Shown here piece by piece: positions 49,468 to 61,343 of a stretch of DNA of 64,000 nucleotides. The stretch covers positions 9,297,256 through 9,361,255 of the forward strand of contig NC_077248.1 in assembly GCF_947179165.1 (NCBI RefSeq). The letters are read 5' to 3'. The notes below the pieces were generated by a model, which was not told the origin of the DNA, did no database searches, and worked only from the letters and a program-made list of their open reading frames with translations. Source of the DNA: Solanum dulcamara (Eukaryota; Streptophyta; Magnoliopsida; Solanales; Solanaceae). The number at the start of each line of letters is the position of its first letter. The first letter of the stretch is position 1. The position numbers and the translations under genes are program-made.

Positions 49468-49528
49468 GACCGAGCCATTGTGGCGCCTACATATCCTGTT
49501 GGTGCAGGAATCAGGTCAAATGTAGTTC
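49468..49528. repeat. Shared ~60-nt motif, LARD copy 1
   Basis: It carries GACCGAGCC, GCGCCTACATATCC, GGAATCAGGTCAAATGTAGT. It lines up with the two Ogre copies at 29,285 and 29,388 and in the same orientation. Confidence 0.8.
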
Positions 49529-51187
49529 CAATTCTCAGGATAATGAATGCTGCAAAATCTGAGACAAGATAATCAGTAGACACATGTGTAATATGAGCAT
49601 AATGACATGGAAAACTGTATTACTTACAACATTTCTAGCTTAAAAACACGAGATATTCCACCCATTTGATATGGATGATTCAATGAAGTAAAACATGCAT
49701 TTCACATCAATGGGATTAGCCTAATGTTACATTATTTAGAGCAAACTATCCACTTTCAAAGGACAAATGCAAGAGTTTTTTTTTTTAAGTGAATGTAAAG
49801 AGATAGTCAAATTTTGACTACAATTGGTATCAACAGTTAGGAATGCATAGAAATATTTCTCATTTCCTTTCTTATAACTGAGATTGACTTCAAGGTAATT
49901 CCTATAGCTTCAAGTAGTACCTCAAACATACTTAAGTGTCGACAAGATTTTTTTTTCATCCTGCTTCCAACAAAGGCTTAGAATTATACCAATCATCATG
50001 TTTCAAGTGCCCTCACAATAAAGAAAGTTCTATTTCGCACATATATGAAGTGTTTGATTTGAGAACATTTTACAAAGTGCACTCACACTCTCAAGAAAGT
50101 TCAACGCATGCAACTGTGATACCATATGCTTGGCCTGCATGTAAGTCTCCACTAATGTGAGAATATTTGGAATGAGATCATATAGGGCTTGTTTATTGGT
50201 TTGTAATGTAGGCTTAGGGAACGGGTGGGATATTAATTTGGGATAAAAGTGACTTAATATCTCCTTGAGCATCACACTGAATTTATGCTTTTGATGATTG
50301 ATACGCCTTTGACGTCTAATCCTCTTTCTTTTGTCTCAACTTCTTCGAGTCTTTATTTGATAGAGTTTTTCCTCTTTTCACCTCTTTCTTTTGTCTTGAC
50401 TTCTTTGAGTCCTTAGTTGTTAGAGCTTTTCTCTTTTCGTTCCTTTTTGAGGTTTCTCCTTTTTTGTTGGAGTAGTTTCCTTTTTGTCTTACATCGACCT
50501 TGTAGGAGGTTTTTTTTTTTTATGAGAAAGTCGTTTTTGCTTTCTTGACTTTGGAGACTTTACGTCTTTTGCCTTTGGCAATTTCAAAGTTGGATCTTCT
50601 CCTATAATTTGCATGTTTTTGGTGCGCTCAAGGAGGTTGGGCCAAGAGAGGAATAGTGCATGTAAGCACTCAGAAGGGAAAGGGCTAAGATGTGGTATTC
50701 CAAAGAAAAGGTTTTAGGCTCAAAGTGGGAAAACTAGGGATTAATGTTATTTGGTAGGCTTTGAAAGGCACAATCGGGTCAAAAAAGGCCTACAATCCTT
50801 TCTCAAACCAAACATAACTCAAGATTTCGCCTCAACAAACATATCAGGCCAAGTTCTAGATCAACAGTGCGATGCAATTGAATTTTAATCTAAAGCTCAC
50901 CACACAATGCACATGAAGCCATGAGGTTGGTTATATTCTTACCTTGAATGCCCGCAAGAGAATTTTCAAGCATCACAAAAGTACGAATGAAAGATACCAA
51001 CAGAAGCTATGGTTTACCACAAAGCCAATCATTTTTATCATACCAAATATTTCGCATGCTCCTAACTGTATGTGTCCCAATCAAGAAGATATGACTCTTA
51101 AAATATGTACACAATTTATTATTTTATGTATTTTCTATTTTTTTAACTACTATTTTTTATTTATTTATTTTTTTTTAAAAAGGAAAT
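49529..51187. other. LARD interior of unknown origin
   Basis: No recognisable domain is seen. A minus-strand Lys-rich stretch at about 50,320-50,500 repeats AAGACAAAAGAAAGAGG twice. The ORFs 49,936-50,160, 50,030-50,275 and 50,944-51,246 have no known motifs. This stretch lies between two copies of the shared motif, as the kinase fragment does, so it may be another captured sequence that I cannot name. Confidence 0.5.
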
Positions 51188-51249
51188 ACCGAACCCAAGA
51201 AGGGCTGCCTACGTATCTCATCAAGATGAGAATCAGGTGTGCGTAGTTC
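51188..51249. repeat. Shared ~60-nt motif, LARD copy 2
   Basis: It carries ACCGAACCC, GGCTGCCTACGTATCTC, GAGAATCAGGTG and GCGTAGTTC. It lies 34 bases from the end of the captured kinase fragment. Confidence 0.85.
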
Positions 51250-51282
51250 TTGTAGATATGATATATAAAATAATTTAGAGCT

Positions 51283-52443
51283 TTAGACAAACTTGGTGTG
51301 GTCTTCCAATGTTAATATTTTCTGTGGAGATGCTGCAGCGTGCTTTATAACCTCTCTTGGTCGGAATGTTGTGGCTTCCAACTTCATTACTCCTGATTCG
51401 ACTTTGGAAAGGTAAATGATGTCATTTATTAGTTGAAGAACCAAATCTTCTGAAGACAATATTACATTCACAAGCTGACGATGTTCCTTATCAATCTTAT
51501 GGTAGAAAAAAATCTCAATCATATTGACCACTCCTGACAAAAGGATCTAATCTAATGAGACATGGTTGCAAGCATTTGTTTTTCTCGCATAGTTTTCTCT
51601 GTTAAGTTCAGTCTCCTTGGCTTTCTGTACAACTATCACTTCTTGTAATTTTGCCATTTTTTTTTCTCTTTTCCTTATCTGATCAGTTATCTCCATTCCT
51701 ATGTAATTTACACCAATTGTCTCTCCTGCCTTACTGAACACAGGTTCAACATATATTAGAGAATTCTTTGACCCAAATAATCCCTTCTTTGCCAATATTC
51801 CCCTTTCCAAAACCTCTCATTTGAAGTCTCGAGATTCCTTTACATCAGTACTAGTAAAATCTTTACATTTATTTATTGATGATGTCCTCTTCGTGCAGAC
51901 TTGACAAACAATTGTAGATAACATAACTCATTGTCCTGGTGACGGATAATAACGGGTGCATTTTGGAGGACAAATTGTACGAAATTATCTGCTCTTTTTA
52001 GATTTTGGGATAATTCTTCTACTGGAGAGGATTGTTTTTCAATGTTTTCTATGCTTTCCTATAATTTCTCAATTAGTATTTGCATCCTGTTGAACACTTG
52101 TTTCCAATAATTTGTCCAAATATTTAGCTCTCTGCTTTCAGTATTTTATGTTGTCATACTCAGTATCTATTTCTTGTTTATCTTGAAATTTTACATCATT
52201 TTTAGGAGACTCTTGGAATATGTATCTCTTTAATTCTTCATCTAATATAGACGTTGGATGTTTATCATCCTATATCTTTCTTCCTCAAATTGATATTTCT
52301 CCAATAAATCCAATTTCTTGAGCTCTGGTTATTGTTGTTGTGTTTTTCTTGAGGATTGTCTCTTATGATTTGAATTCTTCCAACTATTCAAAGAATCATA
52401 CGTTGTTATAACCATTCCCGACTATTGTCGGGGACAGTTTTCC
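51283..52443 (-). pseudogene. Captured histidine kinase fragment (HK5/CKI2-like)
   Basis: On the minus strand, pieces of a plant cytosolic hybrid histidine kinase of the AHK5 type follow in the right order. They are: an N-terminal coiled-coil part (about 52,330-52,030, including PTSILDEELKRYIFQESPK and KQRAKYLDKLLE); the PAS region (about 52,030-51,880, ELSQNLKRADNFVQFVLQNA, then RHQDNELCYL); PAS end ([33 protein letters not shown]); and the phosphoacceptor segment KQMLATMSH. The dimerisation helix follows ([31 protein letters not shown]). It lacks the ATPase and receiver domains. Breaks include a stop right after the histidine codon (51,552-51,554), a frameshift there, and several earlier stops. 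The left edge reads TATCTTTGCAG, a possible splice acceptor, which suggests capture of genomic DNA. The family in plants acts in stress and hormone signalling; this copy is not expected to function. The assignment is from memory of the family. Confidence 0.82.
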
Positions 52444-53126
52444 TGCAAAGATATGAGAAAAGTGTGAAAGCGGGGCCATTCTATATAAAAAAAATAAGTA
52501 ACAAGATATAGGAGTAAGATTTCATAGTCAAAGACTCCCCCGATTTATCTTTCAGGTTGTGTATTGGTGTCTTGTGAAATTTAATGTCATCGTTATTTTC
52601 CATGAACTCTTTGTCCCGTGATCCCCTCTCTTGAAATAATGTCGTCTCTTCTGTGTACAAAGAAAACTTCTTAGTTAGGGAGAGGGAATTGACCTCCAAA
52701 TTGAGATCCTTTCATTTATCGCATGATGTCCTTTGATAACATCCCTACAAAGAAAGAAACAACTTTGTTGAACCCTCGATCTTTGAGAAGTAAGCAAGTT
52801 TATTTTCCGACATAAATTAGTCTTTCCCTGAAAAAGAAAAATAACTCAAAAGCCAAAGTATTAGTCTGTGCTTGTAATAATTAATGCAAAATATCACATA
52901 AAGAACTAAACACATAAATGTTGCTTTGTTTTAAGATAAATTAATCTATGGGTGAAGAAAGAGTAAACGGACAAAAAATAATTTTATGATAAATGTGTGA
53001 GAAAAGTTGACTTGTGAATCACAGATTTTTTTGCGTTTCAACTTTTGTACCCTTGTTTTTCTTAGATGCAGAAAAAGTTCTCAATTTCTTTGAAAGAATG
53101 AGGAAAACTGAAAACTTCAAAAACAG
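52444..53126. other. LARD interior, possible further kinase-gene sequence
   Basis: On the minus strand, 52,699-52,481 is open for 72 codons (KEFMENNDDIKFHKTPIHNL) and might be the kinase N-terminal exon. The intervening part would be an intron. I cannot confirm either. No other gene is seen. Confidence 0.35.
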
Positions 53127-53189
53127 GGACCGAGCCTTGAAAGACAGCCTATGTATCTCACAAAGGAGAATTCAGGTCCTACGTAGTTC
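53127..53189. repeat. Shared ~60-nt motif, LARD copy 3
   Basis: It carries GGGACCGAGCC, CAGCCTATGTATCTCAC, GAGAATTCAGGTCC and TACGTAGTTCG. Together with copy 2 it brackets the captured kinase fragment. Confidence 0.82.
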
Positions 53190-54270
53190 GACCACTTGAT
53201 ATTTTTTTGTCGAGATGAGAAAGCAAAGTTTATGATTTGAGTGTAAAGTTCGAATTTTGTTGAGAAATTAAAGACTCATTGAATATTTGGATGCACTATC
53301 GATAGTGACTCGATATTTATGCCTATGAAGCTCTAAAAAAAATCTAAAAGAGTGGACTAGCATGTCTCCAAATAAAGCAACATATTTACAAAACAGTTAT
53401 AGCATATAGCACACAAACAATTATTGCGCATCCTAAACAGATATGTGACCTTTTTGTGCCAAAGGTAGGCCTAACGATTCGAAGGATGTATTACGTCATT
53501 TGAAACATTCCATTGTCCCCAAACTTATATTTATACAAATATTATGAATAATTTGAATGGGGATACATAAATGGAAAAAAGGGATATAAATAGTCAGTCT
53601 CACGCAGGGGTACAATCCTAACTAAGCCTTCGTGGAAAATCCTTCTTTCTTGATTTCTTGACATCTCCGAACGCCAACGCCTTTTGGATGAAGTGTTATT
53701 TACTGAAGATCCTTCTTTGACTAGACTAAGCTACAAAAAAAAACTCCCAGCCCCGAGGGACAATGGTTTGCCAAACCGCGTATAAAACCTTCAAATTTAA
53801 ACATATAGGTATGCTTGTCCATTTAGGCCGAGGGCCGTTTTGAACTTAAGGTGGTCTTTCTAATGGGCCAATACGCCTTGGGTATTGGGTCGTCTTAGGC
53901 CAATGCACTAAATTAGGAATTTGGCTTTGCTCCACGCTAGATTGACTAAGAGTGACTTTTGCAAGACTGGTAACCCAAGCGGACAACTCAGGCTGGAACT
54001 TACGACAACCATTGGACGCATGGCGTATCAATAAATTGTCGATCGTTTCCGAAAAGGATTAAGTATAAAAAGTCCGACTGCGGTACCACAAAATCGTTCT
54101 TTAATATACTATACATTAAATAGGAAAAATACTATGAAATGCAAATAACAATTTAATATATAAATTAAACACATAATTGCACAATTAAGAAAAACAAAAA
54201 TTACTAATTATTACAAACCCAAATAGTTAGTCAAATAAACAATCAAATCTAATGGTTAGAACCTAATTAG
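53190..54270 (-). other. LARD 5' leader
   Basis: Noncoding, between the PBS and the third motif copy. The string TGCCAAAGGTAGGCCTAA (about 53,456-53,473) matches the Ogre spacer at about 36,918, and the stretch before the PBS is AT-rich as in Ogre. The ORF 53,846-54,031 has no known domain. Confidence 0.65.
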
Positions 54271-54288
54271 TCCCCAGCGGAGTCGCCA
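54271..54288 (-). promoter_or_regulatory. LARD primer-binding site (tRNA-Arg type)
   Basis: On the minus strand TGGCGACTCCGCTGGGGA follows the 5' LTR after four bases. It differs from the Ogre site by one base. Confidence 0.87.
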
Positions 54289-54292
54289 TTTC

Positions 54293-57200
54293 TGTTATGT
54301 CGAAAAATGGACTAGAGTTTAAAATCAACTTCAACTTTTATAAAGAAAAAATCAATTTTAGTAAAAGAGGAGTCGCCACTTAATTTTTTAAAGAAATTAA
54401 GAAAACTTAATTTAAAAGACTATAACAGATTTAAGTCTTACAAATTTAGAGAAAAAGGTACGAGGTTCATATTACTATTTTAAGAAGGTTTTAGCACTTA
54501 AAATAGCCGCTAACATGCGGTTGTCCAACGATTTGAAAATTACTTGACTAACTTTGGAAAAATGTGTTTTCACAATAATTAAAGTATTAAACAATTTGAA
54601 AGAAATATAAATTTTAAAATATTTTTAGATCATTTATAAGAGTAATAGATTTGCTAAAAAATGATTAAATAAAAAAAGATAATTAAATGAATTAATTAAA
54701 TTAAACAAACGAACTTAAAAATGGTTTCTCTTTAAGGGATTTAATTAGGTTAAACTAAACAATTAATGTTAGAATTAACACAGGATAAATAAATATTATT
54801 AACTAAAAAAATATATAAAAAAATAAAAAATTAAAGACAATAGAAATTAGTGATACGTAGATGAAAATAATTTAGTTTTTAACATTTAAACTACCCCAAA
54901 TATATATCAATGAAAATATTTTAGAATAGACAGGATAAAATATTTATATATATTCATATTCTTCGGATCAGTGCCGGCTTATTAATCGAAAGACAAAATA
55001 TAGTTTTTGTCGTTTTTCTGCTCGGGTCGATTTCCATCATTTCCGAAGGGCCTAACTACCCCTACCCCTCCTATGTTCATTTGTTATTATAATCCTAAAG
55101 CGATCTAAAAGAAATAAAAACTAACGTCTTAAAGCGTGTCTATCGACCCAACTTAATGTCCAAGAGGCATTGGATATACTATTAGGGTAGGTTTTAGACC
55201 AAAGAAAATATAGGCGTCCTAATTGGACACATCGTCAAACAAAATAGATAGGACAAGCAGTTAGCACATAAAATCTCAAATAAGCCTCTAGATTAATTAA
55301 TTAATTAGCATGCTTGAAAACACAGATAAGTCGTGAAGGTCATAATAATTATGTGTATGCATATAATCAGACGTAGGTATTGTAAAATATAAAACTTGAA
55401 TAAGATAGACAATAAATTTCATTATTTTAAATATATGAAGGCAATGTTAATTACAAAGGCGATTGTAATAAAGAAGGCATGCTTGATAATTTTAGTTATT
55501 AACTAATAGTGTTTATAAATCCTATTAATATGATTTTAGTTAATAACATGCTGAAGATTTATTAAAATACTATAGATATGGTTTCTAAATGAAATAAAAA
55601 TTTATTAAAATGTAGACATGGCCTCAAAATGGAATAATACGATAAATATTTGTTAGAATCTTATAGACATAATTTTTATACATAATATCATGATAAACAT
55701 TTATTGAAATTTTATAGGCATAGTTTGGATATAAAAATAATTATTAAAATTCTATTGGTGTGATTCCTAAATAAAATATCAAAGAAAAATCTTTCAAGCT
55801 AGGGATTATTTCATATTAAAACTACCTCATAATATTTTGTCAATATTTATTACATCCATATAACGAGCTTAAAAAATATTTAGCAAGGCCCATAATATTA
55901 TAAATACTTAAATATTCATCAAATCCTATAGACATGATTTGCTATATGATATTTAACATAAAATCTTATGCACATGATTTCCAAATGACTAGCATGTTAA
56001 AAATATTAGTTAAAATATTTAAACATGATATAATTAAAATTGTAAATCCTATGAACATGATGTCTACACAAAATGACATTTAAATCTAAATATGATTATT
56101 ACTACATTTCAAAATTATTTAGTAGATCCTACATATATAATGTCTAAATAGTTAATATGATAAAGCTATTATTTAAAACTATATTCATGATTTTAGGCTT
56201 AAAATACAAGTTATAATGTAGAAATATTATCAAAGTAATTATTTAATGAGATTTGTCATAAACAAATATAAGACATAAAATAGACAAATTATTTTTTAAA
56301 CATATATGATGATAAATAATATTTAACAAATTATTTTTAGATCATTTTTTATTTTATTATTTTTTTATTAAAGCAAACCTCTTGTAAAAAATAAAATTTT
56401 CGTATCGTGAATAAATGAACTTAAGCATGGGGAAATGAGTAGTATAACTAATTTCACATATATTCAAGCACACATAAATTTAAGATGAACTAAAAATAAA
56501 TCACTAAAGCAAGTAGCAAGTATATTCCCTCCCCATGTATTCTTCCCCCTTTTATTATATAAAGAGTTTAGTATTACATGCCAAAATAATTAAGAAAAAA
56601 TAATACAAAAATAGAAATAATAGGACAGGAACTAAAACTATTTGAATCTTGTTCCAAATGAACATCTTCATGTCTTGCATTTGAAATCCAAATCCTGCTA
56701 AACCATAAAAAATACAAGCGATATACAAATATATAGAGGTACATCATGATTATGTAATTTTACCACAACAAAGCAAACAAACAAAGCAAGAACACATTTT
56801 AAAATAATAAACCAATATATAAAGGGAATTGGTACTAACCTGGATACGATTAATATGAATTTATTAATATGCCAACGGAAAGTGATAGCACTATTCGAGA
56901 TCCAAACAAGTCGAAGTAGCAAAGAGGCAGCAGAAAGAACTTAAAAGCACTAAGTATTTTTGTTAAAAAAAACCTTTTGTGTTGTAATGAATATTAGATG
57001 TAAAAAATGAAAAGTAGAAAATTATTTTTTCTTCTCTGTTTTTCGTCCCTTTTCTCTCTGTCTGTTCTGTGTTTGTTCTTATACTGATAACTCTGAAGGG
57101 CCATGAAGTCAAAAGACAACCGGCCACATTTCAAATTCAAACCAAATAAGTCATAAATTATTTCAAAGAAAATGGCAAGGTTTTCAAGATTTTGTCAAAA

Positions 57201-59272
57201 GCAAATCAATCCACCTCTGCTTTTCCAGATTTGATTCCAAATTATATTCAAAAAGGATGTTTTCAAAAGTCAAAAGTTATGGCCAGAGGGACCCGCTATC
57301 AATAATGTAGAAAAATTATGTAAATCACTTTAGAGAAAATAATTAATTATAGACAACATCATGCTCATAATTTCACAAGCAATTAAAAAAAAAAAAAAAA
57401 AATAATGCTAACCAAAGAAAGTATGTAATGCATAATGAGACGAGTAAAAGTTAAATAAGGTAACAACAAATCCAGTTAGAACATTAAGTATGTAAACCTA
57501 AGCAAACAAAGAATTAGTCATAATCATAATATTTAAAATACAAGACTAAGAAGATTATAGTAATTAATTTAGAGCTCACCGAACTTGAAGAGTAATTACT
57601 TAACTAATCAAGTTGTATCATAATTGAACTACATGCATAATTCAATCTAATTTCGACAAACTGTTAATTCAATCAAGAAAAATGAAGTATGACAAAGATC
57701 TACAAATAACCAATTCTTTATGTAACTTATTCAAAATGCCCAGACAACAACAAAATCTAATAACACCAAATCATAAAAAATATTAAATTAACATAAGTAA
57801 CAAGCAAATTTGAATTCCACATATGTTTAAGAAATATGTTCGGAATCATAAAACAAAGACAAATAGTATTTACTGTTTACCAAATCAATGCATTATCGCA
57901 AAGTATTGAAGTTGTGCCCAGAATTAAATCAAACAATTGAGCACTCCAACCATGGTAATTTTAAAATTACATGTCAAACCTTAATATTTACATATGCAAG
58001 CAGTTTAAACATAGCAATAAGAACATAAGCCGCATTAAAACACACTTTAATAAGATGTAAGTCTAGGAACACATAGACATCAATGATCTTCAAAATCATC
58101 AAGAACTTAAAAGATGAAGTGAAGCATACCTGGGACGGATCTTGTAGATCCGTCTTTGAAACAATTAGATCCCAAAATATATAGGCCCAAATACCAAGCT
58201 TTGAAGGGTCGTCGATGGTTTACAGGTTGTCGCCGCTGCTGCGCGTCTCTTGAAGGTCTGTTGTCCGCCGTTGCAGCTGTTGATGGTTCGCTGCTGCTGC
58301 AGCTGAAGGAGCTGCTGTCCATCGTTGGTGGAGCTGGTGGCAGAGGCGGGCTGCTGCACGTCGTCGCCGCTTCTGCTGGTTGCTGCTCGTCGATGGTGCG
58401 GCGGCGTGAGGCTGACGACAAAAGAGAGAAGAAGAGAGTAGCGTGAGAGAGAGAGAGGGAAAGCGTGGGAGATGAGGGACAGGCGGCAGCTATGGTTGTC
58501 TTCTTCTCCTTTGGAGAAGATGACCCAAAAAAATGAAGAAAGAGAAAAACCTTTTGGGTTTTGTAATTACAAATGGGGGATGCAATCTTAACCGTTGATT
58601 AATTTGGATGAGCGGTTGGGATTGGATCTTTGTATTTGATAAAGATGAGATGGATGGTTGTGATTTAAAGATGGATTTAAGATTTTAAATTGGATTATAT
58701 ATGCATTTAATTTAGAGAAAAGACTATATTTAGAATAAAAATAGAGAAAAATTGAATAGATTTCTATCTAATTAATAATTATAATATATCATAAATTTTA
58801 TTTAAGTAGTGGTATATATATATAACATGCGTATGTATATACGAAAATGTATGCGTGATTAATATAAAATTATATAATAAATTTCATTAAATAATAATTT
58901 CAATGTACATGTATAAAATGTATTAAAATAGATATGCAATATAATAAGTAAATTATAAAATAAATTTAGTTAAGAAATATTTTTTATATAGACAAAATAC
59001 GCACGTACATAATATACGCTAAATAGATGCGTTAAAATATTCGAACATATGAGGTTCGTTATTAAAAAAAATAAAAATAGTAAAGATAATAGTTATAATA
59101 TTAATAAATAGTAAAAATATTATAAATCACTAACGTAAAAATATATATGTTTTATTGGATAAAATTAAATATAAATTATTTATTTAATAAAGAAATAATT
59201 TTGAAAAATTGTTTATTTATTAAAATAGCAATTCGAAAAGTAGTTGTGAGTGGTCAAAATTGGGTGTCAACA
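54293..59272 (-). repeat. LARD 5' LTR
   Basis: 4,980 bases, nearly identical to 42,719-47,697. Differences noted by eye include single-base changes at about 54,737, 54,974, 55,195, 56,842, 57,127, 58,215 and 58,851, and a poly-A length change at 57,386. Its last 126 bases form an artificial start for the ORF that runs on into LINE-b. Confidence 0.95.
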
Positions 59273-61343
59273 AGGGCACGCGATGTGGACCTAGTGAAGT
59301 GCATTAAGGACGAGCATGGAAAAGTATTGGTAGACGAGACCCTCATTAAACAGAGATGGCAGTTCTATTTCCATAAACTCTTGAATGAGGAAGGGGACAG
59401 AGACTTTGTGTTGGGAGATTTAGAACATACAGAGAGGCGTTGCGATTTTGGGTATTGTAGGAGTATTAAGGTCGAGGAGGTTAAGAGTGTCGTTCGTAGG
59501 ATGCGCTGGGGAAGAGCAACCGGACCTGGCGAGATTCCTGGGGAATTTTGGAAGAGCACGAGTTCGGTAGGTTTGGAGTGGTTGACTAGGTTATTTAATG
59601 TCATCTTTAAAACGACAACGATGCCCGAAGAATGGAGGTCGAGCATAATGATCCCTCTATATAAAAATAAAGGGGATATCCAGAGTTGCAACAACTATAG
59701 AGGTATTAAGCTACTAAGTCATACTATGAAACTGTGGGAAAGAGTGGTAGAGATGAGGGTGAGGAGAGACGTGTCTATTTCAGAGAACCAGTTTGGATTT
59801 ATGTCGGGACGCTCAACTACAGAAGCCATCCATCTTATGAGGAGACTGGTGGAGCAGCATAGGGAGAGGAAGAGGGACTTGCATATGGTATTCATCGACC
59901 TAGAAAAGGCTTATGATAAAGTCCCAAGAGAAATACTATGGACATGTTTGAAGGCTAAAGGTGTACCTATGGCATACATTAGGGTGATCAAGGACATGTA
60001 CGAGGGAGCCAAAACCAGGGTAAGGACAGTAGGAGGGGACTCAGAGCACTTCCCAGTGGTGATGGGGTTGCATCAAGGATCAGCTCTTAGTCCTTTTTTA
60101 TTTGCCTTGGTGATAGATGGATTGACGCGACAAATTCAAGGTGCGGTGCCATGGTGTATGCTTTTCGCGGATGACATAGTCCTGATCGATGAGACTCGCC
60201 ACGGAGTTAACGCTAAGCTGGAAGATTGGAGACATACCTTGGAGTCTAAAGGGTTTAAGTTGAGTAGGACAAAGACAGAGTACTTAGAGTGCAAGTTCAG
60301 TGAGACACCTCAAGAGGTTGATGTTGAAGTTAGGCTTGGTGCTCAGGTCATCTAAAAGAGAAGTAGTTGCAAGTATCTTGGGTCTATCATGCAAGGCAGC
60401 GGGGAGATTGACGATGATGTCACACATCGTATTGGGGTAGGGTGGATGAAATGGAGGCTCGCTTCCGGAGTGCTATGTGACAAGAATGTGCCACCAAAAC
60501 TTAAGGGCAAGTTCTACAAAGTGGTGGTTAGACCGGCTATGCTGTATGGGGCGGAGTGTTGGCCAGTTAAGACTTCTCACATTCAAAAGATGAAAGTTGC
60601 TGAGATGAGAATGCTGAGATGGATGTGTGGGCACACCAGGAGCGACATGATTAGAAATGAGGCTATTCGGGACAAGGTAGGAGTGGCCTCGGTGGAAGAC
60701 AAGATGCGGGAAATACGACTGAGATGGTATGGACATGTGAAGAGGAGAGACACAGATGCCCCAGTGCGGAGGTGTGAGAGGCTGGCCATGGATGGTTACA
60801 GAAGAGGTAGGGGTAGGCCGAAGAAGTATTGGGGAGAGGTGATTAGACAGGACATGACGCAGTTACAGCTTACGGAGGACATGACCTTAGATAGGAGGGT
60901 GTGGAGGACCCACATTAGGGTAGAAGGCTAGTTCATAGTCTCGTTATTCTTCTCTATTCATAGGTGTAGTAGTGCATTACTATCTCTTGCGCTTTGACTT
61001 CTGATTTCTGTTATTTCTGCTATTATTTATTACTTTCTATGCTTTGATTACTCAATTTTACCTGTGACGCTTTCATTATTTATTTAATCGTTATTTGTTA
61101 TTAGTCTTTATTTATTTGTATTTATTTGTCATCTATTCGTTATTTGTTTCTTGTTTTTCTCATAAAGCTTTTAATTTTTTATTCTTATCTAATATTTTTT
61201 ATGCATTTATGCTTTTACTGAGCCGAGGGTCTCCAGGAAACAGCCGTCCTACCTTGGTAGGAGTAAGGTCTGCGTACATTCTACCCTCCCCAGACCCCAT
61301 GTTGTGGGATTTCACTGGGTTGTTGTTGTTGTTGTTGTTGTTG
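59273..61343 (+). mobile_element. LINE-b (RTE clade), main part
   Basis: It continues from 42,718 with the same reading frame once the LARD and one copy of the AGGGC duplication are removed. It ends in (TTG)8-9 directly at an AT repeat of the Ogre LTR; the flanking (TA)n strings at 42,590-42,602 and 61,344-61,353 may be its target duplication but cannot be told from the microsatellite. It is 5'-truncated, about 2.2 kb net. Confidence 0.92.
59278..60931 (+). pseudogene. LINE-b reverse transcriptase
   Basis: It carries a LINE RT with [87 protein letters not shown] and catalytic [10 protein letters not shown], then the C-terminal [20 protein letters not shown] region. One in-frame stop lies at 60,353-60,355. 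The endonuclease domain is missing. The open frame from 59,147 begins inside the LARD LTR, so its first 40 or so codons are foreign. These proteins are often misnamed craniofacial development protein 2-like in automatic annotation. Confidence 0.93.

Larger units (their letters stand above)
42719..59272 (-). mobile_element. Non-autonomous Ogre-like LTR element (16.6 kb) with captured gene fragment
   Basis: Two 4.98-kb LTRs (42,719-47,697 and 54,293-59,272) flank a 6.6-kb interior. The target duplication AGGGC is at 42,714-42,718 and 59,273-59,277. The interior has a PBS (54,271-54,288) and a PPT (47,698-47,714) of the Ogre type on the minus strand but no gag, protease, RT, RNase H or integrase sequence. 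Both LTRs begin TGTTGACACCCAATTTT on the minus strand, as in Ogre. It fits the class of large retrotransposon derivatives (LARDs) moved by proteins of an autonomous partner. Counted by eye, the LTRs differ at about a dozen positions, so insertion is very recent. The interior carries tandem repeats and a histidine-kinase gene fragment. Confidence 0.92.
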
